A stretch of DNA of 64,000 bases from Pseudalkalibacillus berkeleyi. GTDB lineage: Bacteria > Bacillota > Bacilli > Bacillales > Fictibacillaceae. The DNA lies in NCBI RefSeq assembly GCF_021608225.1, contig NZ_JAKIJS010000001.1:310001-374000 (forward strand). The letters are read 5' to 3'. Under the pieces are notes generated by a model. That model searched no databases. It was not told where the DNA came from and worked only from the letters and a program-made list of their open reading frames with translations. This document shows, piece after piece, positions 52,505 to 62,270 of the stretch. The stretch's first letter is position 1. Each line of letters begins with the position of its first letter. A program made the position numbers and the translations under genes.

Positions 52505-55500
52505 CTAGTAAGGGCTTGTTGCAGTGAAAGTGAATGGTACGTTTGCGCCAGTGTATAGACCGACATAGACGTATTTCGTTCCACCTGGGATCACGCCTGA
52601 TTCATTTGCCCCGGCTGTAGCAACGCCACCGATTGGTTCGAAGTTTTTGTTATAGAAATACACATCGTAATCATACTCCCCATCACTTGCACCTTCTAAT
52701 TTGAAGTTGTGGATGCCATCTGCATATTGTTCAGGAAGCGTGATGACATATCCATCTGCACCTTGGGATGCAGGCTCAGGATTTTGAGTTGTGACAAACT
52801 CGTTTTCTGTTACTGCAAGCGTTGCTGGGACACCAGCTAAGCTTCCGATACCTGTTCCAGCGTTACCTGCTTGAACGGTTCCTTCCGCTACAAATGGTTC
52901 TTCTGTAGCAATCGTTATTGGCTCAATTTTCGATTTGCCAGAAGCGAACGCTTGAATTTCAGCAACCTGTACGTAGCCTTTAGAGTTATCCTGTGCATCA
53001 TGCGAAATGAACTTCAAGTACTTCGCTTTAACAGGTTCAGCTAAGTCATAACCTCTGTAGTGCAAGTCTGCAACTGTTGGACGAGGTTTTTGTGCTGTGA
53101 ACTTTTCTCTCACCACTGTCGTCCAGTTTTCACCGTCTTCAGAAACTTGAACGCTGAAGTTTTTCAGAGTAGCAAATCGTGCTTTCGAAACGTCTTTCAT
53201 TGCACTCACTTGAATGTGTGAAACGTTGACCGCTTGATCACCAGCTAGGTCGACAACGAACTCGGATCCTTTAAATCCATTTTCTTGCGTGTCGGTTGCG
53301 TATACACTTGCTTCTGTATCATCAATCGCAAGTTTCACCGGATTACTGTCGGACTCTCCAGAAACGCTCTTGATCGATGCACCGTTAAAGGAAGAAGCTA
53401 CGTTAGGCTCTAGCTTGAACTTGAGCTTGTTTTTTTGACCAGGTGTGATTTCTACGTCACGGATCGTTCTAGAACCGAATCCACGGGCTTGAATGGTGAT
53501 GTCATATGTTCCTTCAACAATATAAGAAGCAAATCCACCTTTGTTAGAAGTGGTTGACACTGGCGTCGTACGTGCTTCAAATTCACCAATCATGATACGA
53601 GCATCTTCAATTGGTTTGTTGGTAGCTGCATTAATGACTTTACCGACAAGTTGGCCATTTCGCTCACCGTCAGGGTGGTTGAATCCAGGAATCGGATCTG
53701 TATCGTCACCACTGTTAGAGTATGCGTTAGCGCCTAATCCACGTTGTGCGAAAGCTGTCCATAACGCATCATAGTGAGCACCATCATATCTCTCGAAATC
53801 AGCTGCGATAATTGCCGTTCTCATATCTTCCATCGATGGGTCGGGAACAGAAATCGGCATCGCATCCATAACGAGGTGTTCTGCAATCGATTCGCCTTCA
53901 CTTTTACCATAGCGCTCAATTAACTCTTCTCTCATCTGCCATAAAATTGCCGCCCAAATGTCTCCGTCAGAGTGAACTTCCGGTCCGCCTACATCATAAC
54001 CGACATCACTGTAGTTGTAAGGTGCGTCGTCTAGTGAGTAGCTTCGGATTCCGCGCTCGTCGTTACCCGTCACATATGCACCGACAACAGGCTTCTCTTG
54101 CTTACCGTTCTTGATGAGGTAATGCATGCCGAACCAGTCACCCCAGCCTTCGCCCATCGATCCAGATTGATGGCTGCCAAGTGCTTCTCCCCCGGCTACG
54201 TAACGGTTGGAAAGGGCATGAGAGTATTCGTGATAGATGATTCCTGCATCATAGTCCCCATCTGCATATTCTCCTTCAAATGCACCTGCGATTGGCTCCC
54301 ATAAGAACATTCCGCTCCACGCTGGAATGCCATCCGGCAATGTCAGCATGTAGGCGTTATCTCGACCGGTGTAAGTTGGAGCGCCACCAGAAGCTGCGCC
54401 TGCTTGAACGAGACCGAGAATCGCATCTCCATCTAATCCGCCTTTACCGAAGTTAGATGCTTGTAAGTTCCCTGCAGGTTCTGTCCATCCAAGGTTATAG
54501 AAGTAATCATGGAACAAGTTGTGATGGTAGAAAAGGTTCGTCGCCGCACTGTGGACATCTTCTGCATAGGATGGAGGCACCGTTGCACCTTGTGTTTCTT
54601 GCCATGCATTATTGAAGTTGTATTTAAGTTTGCCAGTTGGAGCGACAGGACGTACTGCTTGGTCAGCAGGTACGAGGAAGTTACTCCAGTTCGCATAAGA
54701 GTTAGCATTGTTTCCGAACGTCGTCACACCAAGATTTGTACCAGGCGTCATCCATCCATAAGGAGATGCATTTGAATCACCTTTGAATGATTTAACGACT
54801 TGAGTTCCACCTTGTGGTGCTCCTGGATAGTTTTCAAAGATCAATCCTTCAGGATCTGTCAGGTAATCGACGAGAGAACGCTTATATAGCTGTTCGCCTG
54901 TTTCTGCATCAATGACCATTTCATAACCTTCGTTCAATTTTTCAATGAAAAGGACACGGTAAGCTGGTCGTACACCATTTTTCGTGATGAAGGTCGCCTT
55001 TTTAACGCGTTGTTCTGTCGGTAGAACATCACCCGCAGCAAATACGTCCCAGCCTTTTTCAGTACCTGTTAATTCTGGTGTATATTGAAGGCTCTTTGCC
55101 TCTAAGTCGATCGCTTTGTTGAGAGCGTCCGTCGAACTTAACACAAATTCACCAGCAAGTGATTTCGAACGACTTGCATTTCCTGTTACCGATAAAATTT
55201 TCCCTTCTTTGTTGACGGCTACAATGATTCGTCCACCGTAAACGGATTCGATTCCGTCAAACGTCTGTTGGAACGTAACAGGATGAAGGCCAGTGCCCTT
55301 CATTGCATAATCACGTACAACTTTTAACGAATCGATTTCAGCTGCTTTTAATCCGAAAAGGGATGCATTTTCTTTCAGCCATTCTCGAGCGATTGTTTCT
55401 GCATTTTTGTTTGAAGCTTCTGAGAGATAACCTTTCTCTTTTACAATCGTAGATGGTGTACCAAAGAGGTTGTTCCATTTTATTTTAACTCCAGCACCAG

Positions 55501-55720
55501 CTTGTTCAATCAATGTATCTGCAGCACCGAGTTGAACACTCGTCGGAACGACTTGATTCAACACATTCCGCACATCGTAATTTGCTGATAGGTTATGTTC
55601 ATGCAAAATATTTTCTACATTATGACCCGCCGTTTCTGCAGCATTACCGCCACTACTTACAAGAACTTGACCTGCAAGTAAGCTGACGCTGAGTGCAGTA
55701 AGTATACTTCTCTTTTTCAA
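52505..55720 (-). CDS. Secreted M36 (fungalysin-type) metalloprotease with discoidin domain
   Basis: 1071 residues. Signal peptide (about 1-28), FTP/PepSY-like propeptide (about 60-290), M36 catalytic domain with HEYSH at 497-501 (His497, Glu498, His501) and GSMGEGWGDWFGMHY giving the third ligand, then a carboxypeptidase-regulatory-like domain (about 690-770, LVGKVINAATNKPIEDARI), an F5/8-type discoidin domain (about 775-930), and a pre-peptidase-like C-terminal region. Discoidin and C-terminal domains suggest binding of carbohydrate or particulate protein. A secreted nutrient-scavenging protease is likely. Confidence 0.9.
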   Translation of the reverse strand: MKKRSILTALSVSLLAGQVLVSSGGNAAETAGHNVENILHEHNLSANYDVRNVLNQVVPTSVQLGAADTLIEQAGAGVKIKWNNLFGTPSTIVKEKGYLSEASNKNAETIAREWLKENASLFGLKAAEIDSLKVVRDYAMKGTGLHPVTFQQTFDGIESVYGGRIIVAVNKEGKILSVTGNASRSKSLAGEFVLSSTDALNKAIDLEAKSLQYTPELTGTEKGWDVFAAGDVLPTEQRVKKATFITKNGVRPAYRVLFIEKLNEGYEMVIDAETGEQLYKRSLVDYLTDPEGLIFENYPGAPQGGTQVVKSFKGDSNASPYGWMTPGTNLGVTTFGNNANSYANWSNFLVPADQAVRPVAPTGKLKYNFNNAWQETQGATVPPSYAEDVHSAATNLFYHHNLFHDYFYNLGWTEPAGNLQASNFGKGGLDGDAILGLVQAGAASGGAPTYTGRDNAYMLTLPDGIPAWSGMFLWEPIAGAFEGEYADGDYDAGIIYHEYSHALSNRYVAGGEALGSHQSGSMGEGWGDWFGMHYLIKNGKQEKPVVGAYVTGNDERGIRSYSLDDAPYNYSDVGYDVGGPEVHSDGDIWAAILWQMREELIERYGKSEGESIAEHLVMDAMPISVPDPSMEDMRTAIIAADFERYDGAHYDALWTAFAQRGLGANAYSNSGDDTDPIPGFNHPDGERNGQLVGKVINAATNKPIEDARIMIGEFEARTTPVSTTSNKGGFASYIVEGTYDITIQARGFGSRTIRDVEITPGQKNKLKFKLEPNVASSFNGASIKSVSGESDSNPVKLAIDDTEASVYATDTQENGFKGSEFVVDLAGDQAVNVSHIQVSAMKDVSKARFATLKNFSVQVSEDGENWTTVVREKFTAQKPRPTVADLHYRGYDLAEPVKAKYLKFISHDAQDNSKGYVQVAEIQAFASGKSKIEPITIATEEPFVAEGTVQAGNAGTGIGSLAGVPATLAVTENEFVTTQNPEPASQGADGYVITLPEQYADGIHNFKLEGASDGEYDYDVYFYNKNFEPIGGVATAGANESGVIPGGTKYVYVGLYTGANVPFTFTATSPY

Positions 55721-55955
55721 TTTAAATCCTCCCCAAGTGTTTTAGCATTACTAGCCTTTTTCGCCAGTATATAGGCGTTCCCTTCCCGTCATACCGCAAA
55801 TACTGACAACAGTCTATATGGTTTATTTGTTAGCACTACACCTACGTAATACGAAGGATATAGAAGGTGTAGACTTTCCTAATAAGATAGAACTAGAAAA
55901 GGAAATTGCGTTTTTTTCAAGAATAAGGAAGGGAGATAAAAAGGGGGATTGAGAA

Positions 55956-56717
55956 ATGTTAATGTATCCAACTGCAACAACAAGAGAAGAGAAGTTTGAA
56001 ATGATCGAACGTGTAAAAAGTCGATTAATCGAAGCCTATGGCGAGAAGATAATCGCAATCGGTGTTTACGGGTCGATTGGTCAGGAAAAGGAAGGAGCAT
56101 ATTCAGATATCGAGATGCACGTTGTATCTGAGGATGGTTTTAAGGTTGAAAGACAAGAGTTCATCATAGGTAAATTTAAGATTGAGCTAGATACGTCAGA
56201 GAGAAGTGAACTGTTTGCTGAGGCAGCTGAAGTAACAGACAACTGGCCGATTAAAGCAGGTTCATTCGTACATATTAGGTCGATTTATGATCCAATTGGT
56301 TTGTTTGAGGAAATAAAAAAGCTACCACATACAGGAACAGACAGTGAATTTAGAGATGTAATGAGAGAGTTCATGATCTGGGAGCCTTACGAAACGATGG
56401 GTAAAATGAGGAACAATTATGAGAGTGGTAACTTAGAATACATACCAGTCGGAGCGCGGGACCTTGCTTGGCAAACAGCGAAATTGATTGGTTTAGCGAA
56501 TCGGAAGTTTTACACAACAAGAGCTCGAACCTTTGAAGAATCACTTCATATGGAGACGAAGCCAGAAGGGTATGAAGTCATAGCACGAAAAGTAATGGAA
56601 GGTGACTTCACAGATAAAGAAGATGTTTACGAAATGTGTGAGAAGCTTTGGACTGGATTGAACGCATGGTTTGAAGAGCTTGGAATTGAATATAGAGTGG
56701 AAGAGTTACCATTTTAA
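55956..56717 (+). CDS. ANT(4')-like aminoglycoside nucleotidyltransferase
   Basis: 253 residues, aligning over its whole length with kanamycin nucleotidyltransferase: TREEKFEMIERVKSRLIEAYGEKI, GVYGSIGQEKEGAYSDIEMHVV (nucleotidyltransferase Gly-Ser and Asp-x-Glu metal residues), DNWPIKAGSFVHI, MIWEPYETMGKMRN (position of the catalytic-base Glu), KLIGLANRKFYTTRA and the LPF end. Such enzymes adenylylate the 4'-hydroxyl of aminoglycosides. No transposon, plasmid or resistance genes adjoin, so this is a chromosomal homolog whose activity is uncertain. Confidence 0.8.
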   Translation: MLMYPTATTREEKFEMIERVKSRLIEAYGEKIIAIGVYGSIGQEKEGAYSDIEMHVVSEDGFKVERQEFIIGKFKIELDTSERSELFAEAAEVTDNWPIKAGSFVHIRSIYDPIGLFEEIKKLPHTGTDSEFRDVMREFMIWEPYETMGKMRNNYESGNLEYIPVGARDLAWQTAKLIGLANRKFYTTRARTFEESLHMETKPEGYEVIARKVMEGDFTDKEDVYEMCEKLWTGLNAWFEELGIEYRVEELPF

Positions 56718-56726
56718 TAAGAACAA

Positions 56727-56770
56727 GAGTGTACGTCCAAGGGTTTCACTCTCCTCTTTAGTACACTCTA
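56727..56770. terminator. Probable bidirectional terminator
   Basis: AGAGTGTAC/GTACACTCT around a loop of about 25 nt; limited T tracts. Between convergent nucleotidyltransferase and coat protein genes. Right boundary approximate. Confidence 0.55.
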
Positions 56771-56780
56771 AGATTGTATT

Positions 56781-57503
56781 TTATTGCCTAAACTGATTCG
56801 GTTGTTGAGCTGGCGCGAAGCTATGGAGCATTTGGTTCATGTCTTGTGGAGTGAGCTGCGGTACTTGGTAATAATGGCGCTTGTTTTGATATAAGAAAAT
56901 TTCGTATGCCATTTCGATAAAGTTCGGCACACTGTCCGCAATCACTCGGCGCAACACAGGATTGGTCATTTCGAATGCTGTCATCCCTAACAACGATCCA
57001 GTCGATTTGATTAAGCCGAGCATGTATCCAGATACACCTTGGTCGTTCACCTCATTAGCTGAAGTAAAAGGCTTTTTCGGTTGTCCTGGCGTCAAACCGT
57101 AAACGGTATTATTATTTTGTTGCATTTTATAAACGCGTGTTGAGTGAGACGGTTTTTCTCCAGTTGAGAACGCTTCGACACAGATGTTATACAAATCTGT
57201 AATGAAAGCGTGCTGGCGATAAAGTATCGTACGAAGCTCTTGATCCTTTACGTATTGATCGAAAATCAAATATTGATCTAGCACACTGATGAACGTTGCG
57301 AGCACTTCATGGCTGTCGAACATTTCGTGCCCGCCATGATTCATGTTTGGTGGTGTCGGTGCAGGATTTGGCTGCATTCCGGGCTGCTGCGTGCGATTTT
57401 GTGGCATAGCGGCAGCTGGTGGTGTACCGAATTGATTCATTTTAGGTTGTTGCATCCCTGGTTGCGGTTGTTGACCGCCACCTTGATTCATTGAATTGTT
57501 CAT
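56781..57503 (-). CDS. Spore coat protein, CotF/YhcQ-like
   Basis: 240 residues. N-terminal 60 residues rich in Gln, Pro, Asn and Met (MNNSMNQGGGQQPQPGMQQP...), then a helical CotF-like domain (LATFISVLDQYLIFDQYVKDQELRTILYRQHAFITDLYN; NPVLRRVIADSVPNFIEMAYEIFLYQNK). Resembles YhcQ, a spore coat component. Expression under a mother-cell sigma factor is expected but no promoter is assigned. AGGAGG before the ATG. Evidence that the organism sporulates. Confidence 0.8.
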   Translation of the reverse strand: MNNSMNQGGGQQPQPGMQQPKMNQFGTPPAAAMPQNRTQQPGMQPNPAPTPPNMNHGGHEMFDSHEVLATFISVLDQYLIFDQYVKDQELRTILYRQHAFITDLYNICVEAFSTGEKPSHSTRVYKMQQNNNTVYGLTPGQPKKPFTSANEVNDQGVSGYMLGLIKSTGSLLGMTAFEMTNPVLRRVIADSVPNFIEMAYEIFLYQNKRHYYQVPQLTPQDMNQMLHSFAPAQQPNQFRQ

Positions 57504-57607
57504 ATGTTTTTCCTCCTATACAATTCTAGCTACGTAGTTAGTGTTTCATTTGGATAGGAAATCATGTATACAATGTGGAATATAGAGAGGAAGGGAGAAG
57601 TGAGTAG

Positions 57608-58453
57608 ATGTTAAAAGAACGATTAACAACACTTAATGAAATGCCTGATGAAGAAATACATAAGGTAGATCTTGAAGATCTTACACGAAAGATGATTGAA
57701 TCAATTGGTGATACAGACCCAGAGTTAAGGGACAAGCTTATTTTCAGTACTTTTGCAAAGTTGATTACAGGTCGTCACCTGTCAGAAACGTTAATGATAG
57801 AAATACTTAGCTCATGTATGAATGATGACCATTTGTATTACTGTATCGGAGAGAAGGGTACAGACTCCGTTTTCACACGATCTTTCTCTGCTCTTGTCGT
57901 GGCAGTGATTTTAATGGAAGACGGAAAGAATAGGTTTATACCAGAAGAGCTAGCTAAAGAAGCTTGTGATCGAGCGTTTAATTATCTTTTAATAGAAAAA
58001 GATCTACGAGGGTGTGTCGAGGGCAAAGGATGGGCACATGCTGTGGCACATGGTGCAGATCAGCTGGCAGTTGCCATCCAACATCCAGTGATCGACACTT
58101 CAACCTTTTTCGCGAAGGGTCTTGAAGCTGTGAAACATTGTGTACTTCGAGATGAAGGTGTTTACACGGACAATGAAGAAGAGCGTTTACTTATGGTGAT
58201 TCACAGTTTGATTGAAAGAGGCATATCCGAAAAAGATCTGAATCATTGGATCCACGCCATGTGGCATCAGCTTAGTGAAAAGAAAGACCAAGAAGGTTGG
58301 TCTGATTCATACTTTCATATGCGGACAAATCTCAATCACTTTATGCGCACGATGTATTTCCTGCCGCTTCTTGAAGAGAAGATGCCATCCATTCGTATGA
58401 AAATTGAACAACACTTAATGGATGCCCATCGGTCAATGTACCAAATGAGCTAA
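57608..58453 (+). CDS. DUF2785 family protein
   Basis: 281 residues. FTRSFSALVVAVILMED, YLLIEKDLRGCVEGKGWAHAVAHGADQLAVAIQHP and RTNLNHFMRTMYFLPLL are typical DUF2785 blocks; the fold is probably all-helical. Function unknown. GGAAGGGAG before the ATG. Monocistronic with terminator. Confidence 0.85.
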   Translation: MLKERLTTLNEMPDEEIHKVDLEDLTRKMIESIGDTDPELRDKLIFSTFAKLITGRHLSETLMIEILSSCMNDDHLYYCIGEKGTDSVFTRSFSALVVAVILMEDGKNRFIPEELAKEACDRAFNYLLIEKDLRGCVEGKGWAHAVAHGADQLAVAIQHPVIDTSTFFAKGLEAVKHCVLRDEGVYTDNEEERLLMVIHSLIERGISEKDLNHWIHAMWHQLSEKKDQEGWSDSYFHMRTNLNHFMRTMYFLPLLEEKMPSIRMKIEQHLMDAHRSMYQMS

Positions 58454-58483
58454 ATACTATGATGAATAGTATAGTTGAAAAAG

Positions 58484-58511
58484 AAAAACTTGGCTTTGCC
58501 AAGTTTTCTTT
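58484..58511. terminator. Bidirectional terminator
   Basis: AAAACTTGGC/GCCAAGTTTT, loop TTT, T-rich on both strands, between convergent DUF2785 and lipoprotein genes. Confidence 0.85.
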
Positions 58512-59022
58512 ATCTCATATTTTCCAATAAACCATCATCATTTACATTTCGTATCAATGTAATTTTACCATCGTCATTGATGTTGATGACGCCAGTGACG
58601 GTAGCAGTGTTGGTTTGATCATTTCTACTGTATTCCAATTCGACTTCGTAGTTGTACGCATACTGATCAGTTTGATCTACCTTTTGTATGACAATCGATT
58701 TTGACTGAAGTTGATATCCGCCACCATGTGCGAATCGTAGAAATAAGAGTGCGTTATTTGTATTCACCATCTTCTCCAAGTCAGCTACGAGAGGGTCGTA
58801 GTGTTTTTTCATATAGGCTTCTAGTTCAGGTGGATAAGCCCCCTCTTGATCAAGAATCTTGCTTAATTTTTCATTTGGGCCATTGAACTCGTTTTCAAGA
58901 TACGCTTGTATGGTTTGTATATGTTCTTGATCTTTCGAAGTCGAACACCCGACAACAAAAATGAAGACAACAGCTATAATGGCGAATTTCTTAATGAACC
59001 CGAACAACCAACCTTTTCTCAT
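58510..59022 (-). CDS. Hypothetical lipoprotein
   Basis: 170 residues. Signal FIKKFAIIAVVFIFVVGCSTSK with lipobox VVGC (lipidated Cys about 26), then a soluble domain with LRFAHGGGYQLQSKSIVIQKV and a beta-rich C-terminal half. Exported and anchored to the outer face of the membrane. No function recognised. GGAGAGGG before the ATG. Confidence 0.75.
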   Translation of the reverse strand: MRKGWLFGFIKKFAIIAVVFIFVVGCSTSKDQEHIQTIQAYLENEFNGPNEKLSKILDQEGAYPPELEAYMKKHYDPLVADLEKMVNTNNALLFLRFAHGGGYQLQSKSIVIQKVDQTDQYAYNYEVELEYSRNDQTNTATVTGVININDDGKITLIRNVNDDGLLENMR

Positions 59023-59160
59023 ATTTCTTCACCCTCTCCTTGGTTTCCAAAACCTTCCTTATTTTTATATACGAATGACCTTAAGATAAGTTTCAGTAAC
59101 CTAAATAAAAGGATCCAAATCAATTTGCGATTTGGACCTAATAAGCTACCCTTTGATGTT

Positions 59161-59505
59161 CTAAGAATCTAAATTCACCCAAATGACGGCTCCCATCGGA
59201 TGTTGATAAGGCACAGGATTTGCAAATATTTGCGGGTTTTCAAGCACCCATGCATGCGTGTTCTTGTATGGCATCACCTGACATTCATCTCTAGAAATCC
59301 CATGATAACGCTCGCCAGATTGATACGTGGTTGCATTTAATTTTTTACAATCTACTAAATCGACTGTTCCATAAACATGACCAGACCCACTTTTTATGAG
59401 AGCGATTTGACCTCGAATTTTCGTGTTTGATCCTCGGATTTCCCACGTTTTGTGACCTTCTAGGATCTGTTCGATCCACGGCGATTTGATGATTAATCCT
59501 TTCAT
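59161..59505 (-). CDS. ASCH domain protein
   Basis: 114 residues. MKGLIIKSPWIEQILEGHKTWEIRGSNTKIRGQIALIKSG contains the beta-barrel signature of ASCH (PUA-like) domains, with conserved KSPW and KTWEIR; ASCH proteins bind RNA or modified bases. AAAGGATGT before the ATG. It lies 14 bp after the permease gene on the same strand, so it may be the last gene of that operon. Confidence 0.75.
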   Translation of the reverse strand: MKGLIIKSPWIEQILEGHKTWEIRGSNTKIRGQIALIKSGSGHVYGTVDLVDCKKLNATTYQSGERYHGISRDECQVMPYKNTHAWVLENPQIFANPVPYQHPMGAVIWVNLDS

Positions 59506-59519
59506 ATGTACATCCTTTC

Positions 59520-60569
59520 TTATTCGTTTGCGCTCCTTTTTCGCTTAAAATCCACTGTGATCGGTTTAAAATCTTTTTTTGTGAGTATAGTATTTGATCG
59601 TTCATTGGATCTTTGTATTATTTTCGGTGCAACAGATAAACGGTTGTACTCCTGTTCGAAGCCCATCAAGGCCATTTTGGCTGCTAAAATTGTTAATGTA
59701 AAAAACAATACAGGAACAGCTGTGATTTGTGGGTGACCAGCCCATATGAACTCCCACCACGAACCAAGCAACCCGGACCATTCGTTAGATATTGAATATT
59801 CTCTAGAAGTATCATACATGTCCTTCGTAATACCTAAACCACCTAGAAAAATTCTTAATAATCCAAGATGTGCAAGTAACAATAGAACTTGAATCAATTC
59901 ACGTAAGAAAATCATGAAAAACTGAGGGAGTAGGTAGGGCATTAAGTGCTTACGAATCATTTGCCACTTACTTGCACCAAGTACTCTCACACCTTCCATG
60001 AACTCTTTCTTCATGATCCGGTCTGTCTCATTCATGACGAGAGCTGATATAGTAGGTATGGCAATGGCTGTGAACACGATTACTATGATGAAGAATTGTT
60101 TAGAAAAGCTGAGCGAATAGCCACCTTCATAAAAGCGTTCATATAAGAGCACCCAAATTAAACTAAAATAAGCAAGTAATGTCGCTGGAAAGTAGTTGAC
60201 AGCATCTGCAATTGAAGCTACCCACTTCTTCATTTTACCGAAAAACATCCCAAAGAAAATGCCGAGTGTAGATGAAATCAGCAACCTTAACAGTGCTACT
60301 GCAAATGCAATCCCTAACGTATATTTCGTCCCAATCAACATTAAGTATAAGATGTCTCGACCGAAATGGTCTGTTCCAAAGGGAAAATAGTCTGTCGGTT
60401 TGTATGGATGCTTAATGGGCTCGCCGTTTTCATCAAATAAAAAATAAATGACAGGGATTTCATCATTCTTGAAAAAATAATAACCAAGGCTTGTGAAAAA
60501 GAGACCGAGAATGAAAAGTGTTCCAATCATGAACAACGGATTGCGCAGTAAACGAATGCCTAACATCAT
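59520..60569 (-). CDS. ABC peptide transporter permease (DppC-like)
   Basis: 349 residues with six membrane segments. FPFGTDHFGRDILYLMLIGTKYTL is the N-terminal signature of DppC/OppC permeases, and EFMEGVRVLGASKWQMIRKHLMPYLLPQ is the EAA loop that contacts the ATPase. Start overlaps the DppB-like gene by 4 nt. No substrate-binding protein or ATPase gene is nearby, so partners must be encoded elsewhere or the pair is an orphan. Confidence 0.85.
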   Translation of the reverse strand: MMLGIRLLRNPLFMIGTLFILGLFFTSLGYYFFKNDEIPVIYFLFDENGEPIKHPYKPTDYFPFGTDHFGRDILYLMLIGTKYTLGIAFAVALLRLLISSTLGIFFGMFFGKMKKWVASIADAVNYFPATLLAYFSLIWVLLYERFYEGGYSLSFSKQFFIIVIVFTAIAIPTISALVMNETDRIMKKEFMEGVRVLGASKWQMIRKHLMPYLLPQFFMIFLRELIQVLLLLAHLGLLRIFLGGLGITKDMYDTSREYSISNEWSGLLGSWWEFIWAGHPQITAVPVLFFTLTILAAKMALMGFEQEYNRLSVAPKIIQRSNERSNTILTKKDFKPITVDFKRKRSANE

Positions 60570-61471
60570 ATGATCACCTCTTTACCAGTTGTTCGACGAA
60601 TGATCATTTTACTTAGTAATAAAATGATGAAAATAGGTATGTAAAAGAGAATGAGACTGAGCGCGATTACGTCAGTTTGTTGGTAATTCAGTATGTATTT
60701 GGTTAGCCCGCTAATGTTGAATAGCCGCTCTAAAATAATCAAGTTCGATAACATGATCCAGATAATCGAATTTGTATGACTTGTAATTCCGATAATTGCA
60801 TTACGAAAAATGTGTTTTAGATAGAGAAAATTAGGCCGCAAACCTTTGCTGGCCGCAAATTCTACATAGGGTTGCTCATATTCCTCCAGTGTCATGAACA
60901 AGGACACTTTAAAGAAGAAAAGCATCGGTAGGAGCGATAAGACAACAATTGGAACGAAGTACACTTTCTCAAAGCCTCCAGCAATGGGAAACAGTAGGAT
61001 GTCCGTTTTCTTAAACAACCAAATGATGAAGAATTGAACAACAAAAATGACAAAGATGTCAGGTAACGCTTCCAAAAGTGAAAGAACATTGGAAATCCTC
61101 TGTTTGATTCGTTTGGAGAAAAAAGAGGTCAAATATGTTAGTAAAACCCCACCTAAGACGGCAACGAAAAGAGCGCTTAGAAAGATGCGCATTGAATAAA
61201 AGTAATAATCCCAAAAGACAGGAAATACGGAATACTGCTTATCACTCCAATTGTAAAAATCTTGCCTGAATTTGAAACTGTAGATGTCTTTATACACCAT
61301 CATTTCATGAGGATGAATCAATGAGAGGACTGTACTTTTTACATAGCCGAAATAATTGGACAAACTGAAATCAAAACCATACATCGTCATTCCAAGGAAT
61401 GAAGAGATGAGCACAATGCCTACAACGACAGCTAATAAACGCAACGCACTATTTATAATTGTTCGAAACAA
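60566..61471 (-). CDS. ABC peptide transporter permease (DppB-like)
   Basis: 301 residues, six membrane segments. EYEQPYVEFAASKGLRPNFLYLKHIFRNAIIGI is the EAA loop of DppB/OppB permeases. Unlike standard DppB (about 310-340 residues) the N-terminal TM1 region is unusual, and the sequence is diverged. First gene of a two-permease unit, ATGA-type overlap with the DppC-like gene. Confidence 0.8.
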   Translation of the reverse strand: MFRTIINSALRLLAVVVGIVLISSFLGMTMYGFDFSLSNYFGYVKSTVLSLIHPHEMMVYKDIYSFKFRQDFYNWSDKQYSVFPVFWDYYFYSMRIFLSALFVAVLGGVLLTYLTSFFSKRIKQRISNVLSLLEALPDIFVIFVVQFFIIWLFKKTDILLFPIAGGFEKVYFVPIVVLSLLPMLFFFKVSLFMTLEEYEQPYVEFAASKGLRPNFLYLKHIFRNAIIGITSHTNSIIWIMLSNLIILERLFNISGLTKYILNYQQTDVIALSLILFYIPIFIILLLSKMIIRRTTGKEVII

Positions 61472-61636
61472 GAGACCACCACCATAACCCCTTTTATATA
61501 AAGACGATGATTAATGTGGCCGGTTGGGAAAAAAAGGGGATTTGCATCCAACATACAATTGACTATTCTAAAAAAACAAATCATATGATAAGTTAATACT
61601 ATCAAAATTTTCCAATAATGTGGAAGGTGAGATGTT

Positions 61637-61810
61637 TTGAAAAAGAACTATACCGTATTATTCATCCTCTTGTTTAGTGCTTCCATTACAGGTGGATTGG
61701 CACTCGATGGTGTTGTTGAGTATTCTATGCTTTTCGGATATGGAATGGCAACGATCTTTCTATTGCTTGCAGGATACGCTCAAGGTAGAAGAAGCAAGAA
61801 GACAGAGTAG
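61637..61810 (+). CDS. Small two-helix membrane protein
   Basis: 57 residues from TTG 61637 (GGAAGGTGAG upstream). Two hydrophobic stretches (TVLFILLFSASITGGLAL; MLFGYGMATIFLLLAGY) and a basic tail. Unrecognised. First of a run of small genes. Confidence 0.55.
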   Translation: MKKNYTVLFILLFSASITGGLALDGVVEYSMLFGYGMATIFLLLAGYAQGRRSKKTE

Positions 61811-61836
61811 ATAGGTTAGGTATCGGAGGAATATTG

Positions 61837-61995
61837 ATGAGCTTTTTGACTTGGATGGCAATCGCAATCGTAATTACAACGAGTATAGTAGCTGTCAACA
61901 GTCGTAAGAAAACGGAGAAGAAACATGTCGTTGCTCTTATTTGGTTTATAGTCGCAGTTATTTTGTTTTTCGTATGGTGGTTTACTCGGAAGTGA
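61837..61995 (+). CDS. Small two-helix membrane protein
   Basis: 52 residues, ATG 61837 with CGGAGGA upstream. Segments FLTWMAIAIVITTSIVAV and VALIWFIVAVILFFVWWF separated by a basic loop SRKKTEKK. Unrecognised; likely co-transcribed with the previous gene (26-nt gap). Confidence 0.55.
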   Translation: MSFLTWMAIAIVITTSIVAVNSRKKTEKKHVVALIWFIVAVILFFVWWFTRK

Positions 61996-62019
61996 ATGCC
62001 AGACTCTTAAGGAGTTCAT

Positions 62020-62181
62020 ATGAAACGAGACAAGAGTACACTTAAAAGGAAAGTGCAAGCGACATATAGAAAGAATCTAAATGAACAGCAGAAAAGAGAG
62101 GAAGGCTTAGGATTTCTTATACTCGTCTTTTTCGTATCAAGCCTGTTCCTACTGATTACTTCTTGTTTTAGTGGGTTGTAA
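62020..62181 (+). CDS. Small basic single-pass membrane protein
   Basis: 53 residues, ATG 62020 with AAGGAG upstream. Basic helical N-terminal half (MKRDKSTLKRKVQATYRKN...), one membrane segment LGFLILVFFVSSLFLLITSC. Unrecognised. It follows the previous gene by 24 nt. Confidence 0.55.
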   Translation: MKRDKSTLKRKVQATYRKNLNEQQKREEGLGFLILVFFVSSLFLLITSCFSGL

Positions 62182-62270
62182 TAAATACAAGCTCAGAATC
62201 ATTCAGGTTATATACATATAGCAACATGAAGTGAATTGAAATGATATGTTGAAAGTAGTGAGGAGAATCA

